A stretch of DNA of 36,226 nt from Burkholderia sp. GTDB lineage: Bacteria; Pseudomonadota; Gammaproteobacteria; Burkholderiales; Burkholderiaceae. The translations under genes were made by a program, and so were the position numbers. The stretch is from contig JAQGMD010000266.1 in assembly GCA_028292565.1 (NCBI GenBank), positions 1 to 36,226 of the forward strand, written 5' to 3'. Positions 17,461 through 26,050 of this stretch are shown here, one piece after another. Numbering within the stretch: position 1 is the first letter of the stretch; each line of letters starts with the position of its first letter. Below the pieces are notes generated by a model that had not been told where the DNA came from, made no database searches, and was given only the letters and a program-made list of their open reading frames with translations.

Positions 17461-17563
17461 AGCACGTCACCGGCCGTCCGCCATCTCACCCCTACTGCAG
17501 GGAACCTCCCACTCGCAAGCACATCGAACCGCGACACCGCCAGTCCCGTGGCCGTGGAGGTAG

Positions 17564-17974
17564 CAAGCAAGCCACGCTAACGTCGTCAATCTGAGCGGAA
17601 ATTTCATGATCATGGCGGCGATGGCAACCATGGCGGAAGCCTTCACACGGGGAGGGAAACATGGCGTACCGCGCGAAAAGACCATGGAGGTCATGACGCA
17701 ATCCCTGTTCGCCGCGCCGGTCTATGTGAACTACGGCAAGCTGATCGCAATCCATGCGTATGAGCCCGCCGGTTTCAAATTGTCTTTGGGCTTCAAGGAC
17801 GCCAACCTGGTCGTCGCCGCCGCGAACAATGTGCTGGCGCCGATGCCGCTTGGCGCACTGATGCTAAGCCGCTTCCAGGCAGGGACGGCTAAAGGTTGGC
17901 AAGCCAAGGACTGGAGCGCCGTTGCACTCAATGTGACGCAGGACGCGGGGCTGGATCAGAACCGCATCGTATAG
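17564..17974 (+). pseudogene. C-terminal fragment of a 3-hydroxyisobutyrate-dehydrogenase-type enzyme
   Basis: The frame encodes the all-helical C-terminal domain of the beta-hydroxyacid dehydrogenase family. Segments such as NVVNLSGNFMIMAAMATMAEAF, PVYVNYGKLIA, EPAGFKLSLGFKDANLVVAAA and DWSAVAL are characteristic. The N-terminal Rossmann NAD-binding domain (about 165 residues) is absent, and an in-frame TAG at 17561 precedes the fragment. Translation from internal ATG 17606 is possible but would give no cofactor site. It overlaps the 3' end of the convergent protease gene by 19 bases. I call it a degraded gene. Confidence 0.75.
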
Positions 17975-20226
17975 CGCATCGCGAGCAATTTTTCCGTCGA
18001 TGCATCAACCATGTTATTCGGGTCGCGGCGTAGCAGGAGGGTCATTCCGGCCGATGCGTTTTTGCTCATCGGCGCCTGGTAATTCAGTTCTGTCCGCACC
18101 TCGCGGCCGGCCGGCACCATGGAAAAGAGCACGCGCTCGCGCGTCGGTATGCCTGCGCGGTCTACCCGGCTCGTGACATCCATCACCACATGACCGGAAT
18201 AGGTGCGCATCGGCTGCGAAACAGAGAGGCTGATCCGGTCGCCCGTGGTGATCCGGTCGGACGCGACCAGCGCCAGCGAAAAAGCGTTGGTCCTGGCTGC
18301 CAACACCTCAGTGAACAAGCTCTCATCGGAATGGCTCGCGGGCGTGAAGCCGTACGCTGCCTGTCCGGCGAGCGCAAGCTTCGGCGCCAGCATCAGCGCG
18401 CCGGCAAGCTGAACGGAGGTGGTACTCGCATTCGGTCCGAACAACAATGCGCCGGTCGATTGCGTTCCGAGGTAGGCATTCGCTTCATCGGTCTGGGAAA
18501 ACGACAACGACATGGCCGCATCGTCGAACGACTTCGATATTTCGACCACAGTCGACCTGACTTTTGGCTGCGCCGCCGCGGCGCTCATGGGATAAAGCGC
18601 CTCCTGCGATGCAAAGGTTTGATTGAGGGCGGAGGTCCGCATGCCGAACTTGATCTTGAGGCCCCCGACTTCCTGCGCAATCGCGGCGTGCGATGCGCCC
18701 GGCACCAACGCGAAATATGGATTGGATAAAGCCGGAACCAGCCCGAGCGAAGCACCTTGAACCTGCAACCCGCCTGTGCCGAAATAGCTGGACGCATATC
18801 CGCCGGCGCCCAGCGCAGTTTCAGTGCCGTCGGAACTCCTGGACACATAGGAAAATGCCGCCAGCCTGGTTTCGCGCGTACCTTCCATGCCCGGCAACGT
18901 AGCGCCGCTTAGCGACCGCTTGCGGTCATAGGCGATTGTCAGGCTGGCCCCGTCAGCGAGGATGGTGTCCGCAACTTCCACGCGACGATCCAGGCTGCCA
19001 AATACATCTTCCGTCGACAATGCAGTGGGCCGTGCGACTGCCGCGCCTAGGTCGATACCGAAATCGCGCTGGAAATCGTCGAAGCCGACCACGCGCAGAT
19101 TTCCGGCGGCAGCCAGGGCCCATAGCCTGCTGGTGGCTGCGGACGGACGCACACCGCCGCTGAGAACGTTAATCGTCCTGCCGCTGTAAGTCGTCGTGGT
19201 GACGGCGCCGATTGGTTGCAACGCCTTTTCGATGTTGAGTAAACCACGCCCATAAATAGAATCGATGCCGGGCGCGCCGAGGTCGGTCGCGGACATGAAC
19301 AGGATGTTGGCGATCTGGTCGGCGCGCAACGACGGCCACAATTGTTTTACCAATGCGGCCGCGCCGCTGACCACCGGCGTCGCCATCGATGTGCCGCTCA
19401 TGTACACGTATTGGCCGTTCACATACGACGATACGATATCGACGCCCGGGGCGACCAGGAACCAGGGGGCCGTATCGCCGGCGCGGTTGGAAAAGGAGGC
19501 GATGTGATTATTCGCATCCACTGCGCCGACCGCGATGATCTGGTTGTTGGCCCATGCCTCTTTCGCAAAGCGCGCTGGCCATTCGGGATTGGCCAACGCG
19601 TCGTTGCCCGCAGCGGCGACTATCAGCAGTCCCGCACGAATCGCTTCCTGCGTTGCACCTGGATGGTAGGAGCGTGCCGCGCTCAAGCTGATGTTGACGA
19701 TCGACGCCCTGCCGATCGCGTGGCGCAAGCCGTTGTCGAGATAGCCGGTCGAGCCGGCTCCGTTGTCCTGCAGTACCTTGATCGGCAAAATCCGTGCATC
19801 GTAAGCCACGCCAAAGACGCCGTGACCGTTACGGCCGGCGCCGATGATTCCAGCGACATGGCTGCCGTGCCCGGAGCCGTCGAATACATCGGTCGTACCG
19901 GTGATCGCGTTATATCCCTGCGCGACTTTTCCTTCTGCGGAAAACTCCAGATGTTCGCCGCTCATCCCGGTATCCATCACCGCAATGGTGACGCCTCTGC
20001 CGGTAATGTTTCGTTGATAAGCGTAGTCAGCCCGAATCGGCCTGATCGTCGATCCCGAATTCGAACGTTCGACGTCGACTGGGCTTGGGACTGGCGAGGC
20101 AGCCAGCGTAACCTGGAGAGGTGCGCCGGAGGAAATTGAAACATCGTCTGCTAGGACCGTGCTGCTGAATGCTGCCGTCACCGCAAGTGCCATCAGGCTG
20201 CGCGGGAGGACTTTGGGGGTGGACAT
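17956..20226 (-). CDS. Secreted S8 (subtilisin) serine protease with long beta-rich C-terminal region
   Basis: A 756-residue exported protease. Signal peptide at 1-26 (MSTPKVLPRSLMALAVTAAFSS...LA). The S8 catalytic domain spans about 60-345, with Asp85 in VMDTGMSG, His120 in GHGSHVAG, oxyanion Asn208 in AAAGND and Ser280 in GTSMATP. After residue 345 comes about 400 residues of Gly/Ala/Ser-rich, beta-strand-like sequence ending in aromatic LLAMRYTMRF. That ending recalls an outer-membrane beta-barrel and an autotransporter arrangement, though I cannot confirm a barrel. AAGG lies 6 bases before ATG 20226. A c-di-GMP-I riboswitch occupies its leader, so expression is probably linked to the motile/sessile switch. 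Confidence 0.88.
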   Translation of the reverse strand: MSTPKVLPRSLMALAVTAAFSSTVLADDVSISSGAPLQVTLAASPVPSPVDVERSNSGSTIRPIRADYAYQRNITGRGVTIAVMDTGMSGEHLEFSAEGKVAQGYNAITGTTDVFDGSGHGSHVAGIIGAGRNGHGVFGVAYDARILPIKVLQDNGAGSTGYLDNGLRHAIGRASIVNISLSAARSYHPGATQEAIRAGLLIVAAAGNDALANPEWPARFAKEAWANNQIIAVGAVDANNHIASFSNRAGDTAPWFLVAPGVDIVSSYVNGQYVYMSGTSMATPVVSGAAALVKQLWPSLRADQIANILFMSATDLGAPGIDSIYGRGLLNIEKALQPIGAVTTTTYSGRTINVLSGGVRPSAATSRLWALAAAGNLRVVGFDDFQRDFGIDLGAAVARPTALSTEDVFGSLDRRVEVADTILADGASLTIAYDRKRSLSGATLPGMEGTRETRLAAFSYVSRSSDGTETALGAGGYASSYFGTGGLQVQGASLGLVPALSNPYFALVPGASHAAIAQEVGGLKIKFGMRTSALNQTFASQEALYPMSAAAAQPKVRSTVVEISKSFDDAAMSLSFSQTDEANAYLGTQSTGALLFGPNASTTSVQLAGALMLAPKLALAGQAAYGFTPASHSDESLFTEVLAARTNAFSLALVASDRITTGDRISLSVSQPMRTYSGHVVMDVTSRVDRAGIPTRERVLFSMVPAGREVRTELNYQAPMSKNASAGMTLLLRRDPNNMVDASTEKLLAMRYTMRF

Positions 20227-20530
20227 TATTTGCCTTGATCCGGTGTTTTCGATCGGAAAAAGGGCTGCGCTTCGCCTGAAACCATTACGGCGGCCCCGCT
20301 AGCTTGTCGCGATGATGTTGTCATCCCGACTAGGCCCGGTGGCTTTGCGTCCCCGCCTTTCGACGAGTTTGCCCTTACTTTCAATTACAAGGCATCATTT
20401 TCCAGTAGGCAACAATGTTTGCAACTGATTTGATGATTCGCGCGGACGCGCGTGGTTGCTGCGCGACAAAGCCATAACAGCCTTGCAACGAGATTTGCGA
20501 AAAGCACAAGGGAATGGGCCGCGGGACGCC
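20227..20530. other. Interval between protease gene and TetR gene
   Basis: A 304-base stretch. Bases 20277-20383 are the riboswitch and 20227-20276 the expression platform plus ribosome-binding site. The remaining 20384-20530 should hold the protease promoter and the 3' end of the nic transcript. I see GC-rich inverted patches near 20445-20480 but no clear intrinsic terminator. Confidence 0.5.
20277..20383 (-). promoter_or_regulatory. c-di-GMP-I (GEMM) riboswitch in the protease leader
   Basis: Read on the reverse strand, this has the core of the class I c-di-GMP aptamer: AGGGCAAAC, a P2 stem CTCGTC/GGCGGG capped by GAAA, the invariant GACGCAAAGCC, then CCGGGCCTAG. The P3 stem (GGGATGA...TCATCGC) and closing CTAGCGGGG follow. 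These are the motifs of the Vibrio cholerae Vc2 RNA. A short P1 can form from TGAAA/TTTCA at the ends. Downstream, GGCG...GCCC followed by five U (20276-20257) could pair with the aptamer's 3' strand GGGGCCGCC as a terminator. Whether ligand turns expression on or off is not clear from sequence. Confidence 0.93.
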
Positions 20531-21316
20531 TTATTTTGCTGAACTGCGCCGCGCGGCTGATTTCCTGGGTTTTGCGGGGGAGGCGTCAGTGGACGGCATG
20601 CTGAGTCCGCCAGTGACGAACTCGGTGATCTGCGCCAGTATTTCGTTCGGGTCTTCCGGATTGCAGACGCCATTGGCCAACTCGTCGAGTCGGTGCGTAT
20701 CGGAGAACGCGTACATATAAGCACCCACCATCAACGTCACACGCCAGTAAACGTCTTTTTCGGATAGATGCGGCAGCGCCGACCAGATCGCTTCAACGTA
20801 ATTGCGTGTCGAAGCGTCATAGGCTTCGTTTCGCAATTTGTAGGAAATCTCGGGCGGCTCGGTGTGCAGCCTCGCTTGCAACCGGATGAACGCCCGACCC
20901 TCGGTCGTTGAACGCAAGGCCAGAGTCGGGGTGAAAAACGCGTGAACGATATCGCGCACTTGCATAGGCTTGCCGCTGCGCCTGAGCGTTTCGAGATTCT
21001 CCATCCGCGCATCGGAGATCTTGCGTCCGCGACGCAAAAACACATCCTCGAACAATCCGTACTTGGAGCCAAAGTAGTAACTGATGAGCGCCTGGGTGAC
21101 CTTGGCTTTGTCGGCCACTTCGCGCAGGGTTGTCCCCGCATAACCAAGGTCGGCAAATGTCATTTCCGCCGCATCAAGTATCGTGTCACGCACGTTGCTG
21201 CCGGTTCCCTCCGGGCGTCCCAGTTTGCCGCGCGGTGCAACGGCCTTGGGCTGGGTGCCGACGGTCTTGTTCAGACGGGGACGCCCGGGGGTTTTGCTCG
21301 GCAATTTTTTAGTCAC
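20531..21316 (-). CDS. TetR-family transcriptional regulator of the catabolic cluster
   Basis: A TetR/AcrR-type repressor, last gene of the reverse-strand operon. The helix-turn-helix is DTILDAAEMTFADLGYAGTT followed by LREVADKAKVTQALISYYFG, a classic family signature, about 38-84 from the GTG start. The ligand-binding helical domain follows. The N-terminal extension carries two GRP-containing basic motifs (PGRPRLNK, LGRPEG) that resemble AT-hooks, and the C-terminus is a basic tail (KPRKSAARRSSAK). The start is uncertain: GTG 21316 or TTG 21367, neither with a clear ribosome-binding site. Known nic clusters of Pseudomonas putida and Bordetella use MarR-type NicR/BpsR, so a TetR regulator here is a different solution. 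Its operator is probably the repeats at 26051-26144. Confidence 0.85.
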   Translation of the reverse strand: MTKKLPSKTPGRPRLNKTVGTQPKAVAPRGKLGRPEGTGSNVRDTILDAAEMTFADLGYAGTTLREVADKAKVTQALISYYFGSKYGLFEDVFLRRGRKISDARMENLETLRRSGKPMQVRDIVHAFFTPTLALRSTTEGRAFIRLQARLHTEPPEISYKLRNEAYDASTRNYVEAIWSALPHLSEKDVYWRVTLMVGAYMYAFSDTHRLDELANGVCNPEDPNEILAQITEFVTGGLSMPSTDASPAKPRKSAARRSSAK

Positions 21317-21392
21317 GGTACTGGCGCAGGAGGAAATCGGCGATTTTAACAAAACCGGAAACGACAAACGGAATAATCATCCGCCGCGCCTG

Positions 21393-22019
21393 CTATGCGG
21401 CTTTGGCCAGTTCGTTCATGAAATCGTCAAACGTGCGGACGTCGGCATATTTCTGCCCCATGTCGAACAGGTTCGCTTCATGCGGCATGATGGCACGATC
21501 GCCGACGCAGTCGGACAACACGACGGGTCGAAAGCCCCAGGACATCGCATCGACTACGCTGGCACGAATGCAACCACTCGTGGTAGCGCCGGCTACCAGC
21601 AGGGTTTCCACCCGATGCTGCACCAGCCATGACGTGAGGCCGGTACCGAAGAACGCCGACGGTACGGTTTTGCGCACCACCAGTTCGCCCTCAGCGGGAG
21701 TGAGCTCGGGAACGATGTGGCTGATCGCCGCGTCTTCCTTCAGCGTTTGCATACCCGGCACCTTGGTCGAGAAGATCGTCGCGTCGCTGCCGTTGTCCGC
21801 GTACACAATGCGACTGTGCGCGACCGGCCATTTACGGCGTCTTGCTTCGTCCAGGACCCTGGTGGTGGTTGCGATCGCTTCAGGGATGTTGCCGCCGCCA
21901 AATATGGCGGGGTCGGCAAAGCCGTTGACGAAGTCGACGATCAGCAGACCGATGTTTCCTTTGATACCCAGGCCGGCGCCGAAGCCCTGGCGCTCGTACA
22001 CCTTTTCATCGCGTTCCAT
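21393..22019 (-). CDS. nicF: Maleamate amidohydrolase
   Basis: A 208-residue isochorismatase-fold amidase that hydrolyses maleamate to maleate and ammonia in the cytoplasm, the fourth step after 6-hydroxynicotinate. The catalytic triad of the family is visible: Asp29 (LIVDFVNGF), Lys117 (VVRKTVPSAF) and Cys150 (ATTSGCIRAS). Length matches P. putida NicF. GAGAG precedes ATG 22019. It lies 97 bases downstream of nicX, with a palindromic repeat in between, and 76 bases upstream of the TetR GTG codon. Neighbouring nicX, nicD and nicE make this assignment firm. Confidence 0.92.
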   Translation of the reverse strand: MERDEKVYERQGFGAGLGIKGNIGLLIVDFVNGFADPAIFGGGNIPEAIATTTRVLDEARRRKWPVAHSRIVYADNGSDATIFSTKVPGMQTLKEDAAISHIVPELTPAEGELVVRKTVPSAFFGTGLTSWLVQHRVETLLVAGATTSGCIRASVVDAMSWGFRPVVLSDCVGDRAIMPHEANLFDMGQKYADVRTFDDFMNELAKAA

Positions 22020-22072
22020 TGTTCTCTCTATTCAGAAGTATCAGATGATCGGACACTCTACCCCCATCCCAA

Positions 22073-22095
22073 CCTTCCCCCTGCAAGGGGGAAGG
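22073..22095. repeat. Palindromic REP-like element between nicX and nicF
   Basis: CCTTCCCCCT and AGGGGGAAGG form a perfect 10-bp stem around GCA, preceded by CTACCCCCATCCCAA. This kind of G/C-tract palindrome recurs in intergenic regions of many beta- and gammaproteobacteria. Inside the operon it could shield upstream mRNA or lower nicF and tetR expression. Confidence 0.7.
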
Positions 22096-22116
22096 AGTGA
22101 ACAGAAGAAGCGTAGG

Positions 22117-23151
22117 TTAATGATCCAGCACTTTGCCCGCACGCACCACTTCCTCGCCGTCGAGTTTCACCGTGCAGCTGCGCAAAGGAATATCGATATG
22201 GCAGGCCGTGGTTCTGCTACCGCCAGCTTCATTGTTCGGGCCGAGCGAGAACAGGAAGTTGCCTTCGTAAGCACGCGCGTCCATCGCGATCGTCTGTTCG
22301 CGGTCGTACAGCGCCAGCGTCGACCAGCGAGCGCGCGGCTGCAGGCCCCAGCCGATATGAGAAATCGCATAGGCCTCGGGGTCATTGAATGACTCCATGT
22401 AATCGCGCAGTAGTTCGGCATCGATATCGCCCTCGATGGACGTGACGAAGCCGTTCTTTACCGTCAACTCGATTGCGGTGGTGGTGTAGTATTTCTGCGG
22501 CAGTATGATGTCACCACGGTCAATCACGATGCGTCCGTTGGTCTGCCCTTCATTCGGCCAGGTGAGGATGAAGCCGCTTGGCCAATGATCCCAGCGTCCC
22601 GGCTCATCGACGAAGCCATATTCCTTCAGCACCGGGTATTCACCGAGCGGACAGCGCAGGTCGGTGCCGGCGGCCGAGGTAATGTGCATCTCACGGGCCG
22701 CTTGCAATTGCACGCCTGCACGCGTGACGCGTTCCCTGTCCGCCTCGGTCGGCACCATGCGGGCCAACACTTCGGGCGGTTCCACTGCCAGCAGGATCTT
22801 CGTGCCTGATTCCAGGATCTCGTGCTGCTCGGGAGAGAACAGCAAGGTCATCAGATCCAGCACGAGGTCGCTTTCCTTTAGCGCTGCGATCGCCGCGCGG
22901 TTGCCTGTCAGCGGGGTTGTACCGAGGTAGGCAAGCGGGTCGCGGCTGAGCGACTTTTCGCCATTGACCGGCGGCAGGTCGAGGCGATTGACGGTGGCGC
23001 CCATCATGCTGGCGGCGGTGATGGCGGTAGAAAGTGTTTGTGGATGCGTACTGCTGCTTGTCAGTACTGTCACATTGTCGCCAGCTTTAAGCTTCGACAA
23101 GGTCAGTACCTGCTTCCATGCGTTGATTAGTTCGTGATCGCTGACGGGCAT
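22117..23151 (-). CDS. nicX: 2,5-dihydroxypyridine 5,6-dioxygenase
   Basis: A 344-residue Fe(II) dioxygenase that opens 2,5-dihydroxypyridine to N-formylmaleamate. The iron ligands known for P. putida NicX (His265, His318, Asp320) fall at exactly the same numbers here: YAISHIGWG gives His265, and ACHIDIPL gives His318 and Asp320. This agreement supports ATG 23151 as the true start, although an open frame extends 84 bases upstream and the ribosome-binding site is poor. It is the ring-cleavage step of the cluster and sits between nicD (24 bases) and nicF. Confidence 0.95.
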   Translation of the reverse strand: MPVSDHELINAWKQVLTLSKLKAGDNVTVLTSSSTHPQTLSTAITAASMMGATVNRLDLPPVNGEKSLSRDPLAYLGTTPLTGNRAAIAALKESDLVLDLMTLLFSPEQHEILESGTKILLAVEPPEVLARMVPTEADRERVTRAGVQLQAAREMHITSAAGTDLRCPLGEYPVLKEYGFVDEPGRWDHWPSGFILTWPNEGQTNGRIVIDRGDIILPQKYYTTTAIELTVKNGFVTSIEGDIDAELLRDYMESFNDPEAYAISHIGWGLQPRARWSTLALYDREQTIAMDARAYEGNFLFSLGPNNEAGGSRTTACHIDIPLRSCTVKLDGEEVVRAGKVLDH

Positions 23152-23174
23152 ATTTTTTTGAAGATGTGTATTTT

Positions 23175-23981
23175 TTAGAGCTCTGTGCCCAGGAAATTGC
23201 CGAACGCGCGGTAAAAGCCTTCCTCGTCGTCCCAAGGAATCATGTGGCCTGCGGTCTCGACGCGGACCACGCTGATCGCCGGCTGCAGGCTTTGTATTTC
23301 GGCGATGTCTTCCGGCTGGATCACTCCGCCTTTGCCCGCGACCATCAGCAATGTCGGCACTTTGATCTTCGGCAGGTCGGCGTGGATATCATCCTGGTGG
23401 AATCCGTCATAACTGGCGATGATCGCGCGCTCGTCGCAGGTGTGCAGCCATTCCGAACGCACACGCAATTGCTCATCGGTCCAGGTCGGAGAGAACGGTC
23501 GCAAGGCTTCAAAGCTGTCGCCTTTTTTCATCAGGCGGATCGAATCGACGTACCACGGCAGTTTGGCCGGATAGGCGCGGCGTCCAGGACCGGAAACCGG
23601 CGGATCGACGAGGACCATACGTTCCAGGCCTGTTTTAAAGCGGCTGGCCATGCGAATGCCGTGGCGAGCACCCATCGAGTGGCCGACTAGTGCAAATTGT
23701 TTCAGCCCGAGCTCTTCGACAAACGCCGCGATGTCCGCTGCACAGGCGTCCAGGCTATAGTCGAGCGTATCCGACGCCTCCGACAGGCCACGTCCGCGAA
23801 CGTCGAGCACGTAAGTGTCGAAATGGCGGCCGAAACGTTCGGCGACGAAGCCCCAGGTGGCGACCGGGCTGGTGATGCCGGGCACAATTACAACCGCCTT
23901 GCCCTTGCCGCCGTAACGCAGGTAGTGTTGACGAATGCCGTTGGCGTGTACGTTGGCGCCGTAGAGGTAAGTGCTTGTCAT
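23175..23981 (-). CDS. nicD: N-formylmaleamate deformylase
   Basis: A 268-residue alpha/beta hydrolase that converts N-formylmaleamate to maleamate and formate. From ATG 23981 the triad is Ser102 (VGHSMGARHG), Asp126 (VLVDPPVSGPGRRAYP) and His246 (AGHMIPWDD), within one residue of the P. putida enzyme. The oxyanion region VPGITSPVATWGFVAERFGR is also characteristic. AAGGA sits 6 bases before ATG 23981 but directly touches an earlier ATG (23987), so 23981 is chosen. It follows nicE by 11 bases, clearly in one transcript. Confidence 0.95.
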   Translation of the reverse strand: MTSTYLYGANVHANGIRQHYLRYGGKGKAVVIVPGITSPVATWGFVAERFGRHFDTYVLDVRGRGLSEASDTLDYSLDACAADIAAFVEELGLKQFALVGHSMGARHGIRMASRFKTGLERMVLVDPPVSGPGRRAYPAKLPWYVDSIRLMKKGDSFEALRPFSPTWTDEQLRVRSEWLHTCDERAIIASYDGFHQDDIHADLPKIKVPTLLMVAGKGGVIQPEDIAEIQSLQPAISVVRVETAGHMIPWDDEEGFYRAFGNFLGTEL

Positions 23982-23992
23982 GTGCATTCCTT

Positions 23993-24745
23993 TTAGTAAG
24001 CGCCGGACAGCAATGCGCCCGCGCCCGGGACTATCGGCTCAAGCTTCAATGACTTCAGGATCGCATAGGTGGTGGAGATCGCGGCGGTGATCACCGGCTT
24101 GCCGGTCATCGCCTCAACCTGAGGCACCACCGGCAGCGAAGGCATCTGCACGCAGGCCGACAGCACGATGGCGTCGACATTGCTGGTGTCCATCTGCGCA
24201 ATGATGCCGGGCAGGTTACGCGCGTCGTGGCGACCGACGTCGAGGTTATTCGGGATTTCCAGAGCGCGATAATCAACCACCTGGATGCCTTCATGTTCGA
24301 TGTAGTCCACCACCAGTTTGGTCAGCGGCTTCATGTAGGGGGCGACCAGCACAATGCGCTTGGCCTTGATTACACCGAGGGCATCGATCAACGCGCCGGC
24401 GCTGGTGATCACCGGTGCATCGGCACCGTTCTCCGCCGTATGCTTGCGCAGGCGTTCCTGCGACACGCGATGGTAGCCCTTGCCCATCGCCATGATGGCG
24501 ACCAGACAGGCGTAACCGAGGACGTCTACCTGTGCATCGCTCAGTTCAAGCGCGCAACGATCGGACTCGCCGTCCATTGCGGCAAGCTCTTCCTTGGCGA
24601 CGGTCTTCATGCGCATGCGGCTGGAGTGGAAGGTGAAACGCTCAGGGCGGATCAACTGGCGCGCTTGCAGCATCGCCGGGATCTCTGTTTCCATCGTGGT
24701 GTTCGAGCTCGGGACGATTTGCCCGATACGGTATGCTTTTTCCAT
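23993..24745 (-). CDS. nicE: Maleate cis-trans isomerase
   Basis: A 250-residue Asp/Glu racemase-superfamily enzyme that turns maleate into fumarate, which enters the TCA cycle. The two catalytic cysteines are visible, Cys80 (VLGYACLVAIM) and Cys198 (VLSACVQMPS), matching Cys82 and Cys200 of P. putida NicE. The start MEKAYRIGQIVPSSNTTMETE is the typical N-terminus. It lies between nicC (20 bases) and nicD. No strong ribosome-binding site is seen, so it may depend on coupling with nicC. Confidence 0.94.
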   Translation of the reverse strand: MEKAYRIGQIVPSSNTTMETEIPAMLQARQLIRPERFTFHSSRMRMKTVAKEELAAMDGESDRCALELSDAQVDVLGYACLVAIMAMGKGYHRVSQERLRKHTAENGADAPVITSAGALIDALGVIKAKRIVLVAPYMKPLTKLVVDYIEHEGIQVVDYRALEIPNNLDVGRHDARNLPGIIAQMDTSNVDAIVLSACVQMPSLPVVPQVEAMTGKPVITAAISTTYAILKSLKLEPIVPGAGALLSGAY

Positions 24746-24765
24746 GGTTTCTGCTTTCGTTTTAC

Positions 24766-25989
24766 TCAGGCGACTTTCTTCAGGTCCTGCACATTCGGCT
24801 TGAATGCGGTCGCGTCATATTCATAAACCCAGTTGGCTTTGATGCCGGATGCATGTGGATTGACGAGCGCTTGCAGGCGATAGGATACATCTCGCTTCAA
24901 TTGCGCGAGCGGCGTCGGCAAGTGATAGGTCTTGCCGCGTTCACGCGATTCGAGTTGCACGCGGCTGGTACGGGGCATACGCTCAGCTTGGTAATCCCGC
25001 AGCGCGGAGTGTACGTCCTGGCCGTGCGCGGCGAGTGAGGCTGCAAGTACATAGCCGTCTTCGAGCGCCATGGCCGCACCCTGCGACAGGAACGGCAGCA
25101 TCGGATGGGCGGAATCTCCCAGCAGCGCGATGCGGCCGGAGGACCAGCTTTTCATCGGGTCGCGGTCGAACAGGCCCCATTTGTAGACGCTGTCAGCTTT
25201 CTCGAACAGCTGGATCAGGTTCGGATGCCAACCCTTGAATGTATTGAGCAACTCTTCCTTGCTGCTTAGCGCGTTCCATGATTCTTCCACCCAGTTTGCC
25301 GTCTCGCTGACAGCAACGATGTTGACCGCGGCGCCACTACGCACATAGTAAGTGACGACGTGGCCGTTGGGACCCATCCAGAATGAAGAATCCGGGCTGA
25401 CGAAGTCGGGACGGCGGTCCGGGAACGGCACCACGGCGCGATAGCACATGTGACCGGTAAAGCGTGGCGCCTCTTCGCCGAACAACTGGTTACGGACCAC
25501 CGAGCGGACGCCGTCGGCGCCGACAATCAGGTCGGCTTCGAATTCTGTGCCGTCATCGAACGTGGCGACGGCGGTGTTTGCTTCATTGCGCACCGATACG
25601 CAGGATGTCGAGAGTACGGCAGATGAGTCGGGTACCAGCGATGCCAGCATCGCGTGCAGGTCAGCACGGTGCACGTGGTAGAAGTCCGCGCCATAGAGTT
25701 TCGGGCAGGCTTCGATCAGCGGTGTACGGAAATTTTCGCGCGCGGTGCGCCAGTTGCGCCCGACAATGGCTTGCGGCAGGAAGCCGGCCCGCCGCAGCTG
25801 ATCAGCCAATCCGAGCCCTCTCAGTACCTTTGCGGCATTCGGGGTCATCTGGATGCCGGCGCCAACGTCGCCGAATGCGGGCGCACGTTCGAATACCTTC
25901 ACTTCTATGCCGCGCTGGTTCAGCGCGCCTGTCAGGGCCACGCCACCGATACCACCGCCGATGACGCCTACCCGCAGTTTCCTCGCCAT
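24766..25989 (-). CDS. nicC: NicC-like FAD monooxygenase making 2,5-dihydroxypyridine
   Basis: A 407-residue class A flavoprotein aromatic hydroxylase, first gene of the operon. The FAD-binding GxGxxG is at 11-16 (VGVIGGGIGGVAL), the DG motif is GADGVRSVVRN and the GD motif is ALLGDSAHPMLPFLSQGA. The WVYEYDA C-terminus recalls WVYGYDL of NicC. NicC carries out decarboxylative hydroxylation of 6-hydroxynicotinate; the related HpaM does the same on 5-hydroxypicolinate, and both give 2,5-dihydroxypyridine. Sequence alone does not separate them. Nicotinate hydroxylase (nicAB) is not in the window. AGGAG 6 bases before ATG 25989 fixes the start. It is controlled from the divergent AT-rich region. 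Confidence 0.85.
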   Translation of the reverse strand: MARKLRVGVIGGGIGGVALTGALNQRGIEVKVFERAPAFGDVGAGIQMTPNAAKVLRGLGLADQLRRAGFLPQAIVGRNWRTARENFRTPLIEACPKLYGADFYHVHRADLHAMLASLVPDSSAVLSTSCVSVRNEANTAVATFDDGTEFEADLIVGADGVRSVVRNQLFGEEAPRFTGHMCYRAVVPFPDRRPDFVSPDSSFWMGPNGHVVTYYVRSGAAVNIVAVSETANWVEESWNALSSKEELLNTFKGWHPNLIQLFEKADSVYKWGLFDRDPMKSWSSGRIALLGDSAHPMLPFLSQGAAMALEDGYVLAASLAAHGQDVHSALRDYQAERMPRTSRVQLESRERGKTYHLPTPLAQLKRDVSYRLQALVNPHASGIKANWVYEYDATAFKPNVQDLKKVA

Positions 25990-26050
25990 GTAATTCTCCT
26001 GTTTAGTTAAGCTCAGTGTCGTCGGACACCACCATTGGGAGCAATAATAT

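Noticed and set aside
21403..22392. 329-codon forward frame over nicF and nicX
   Set aside because: Overlaps two confirmed enzymes and crosses the palindromic repeat; a shadow.
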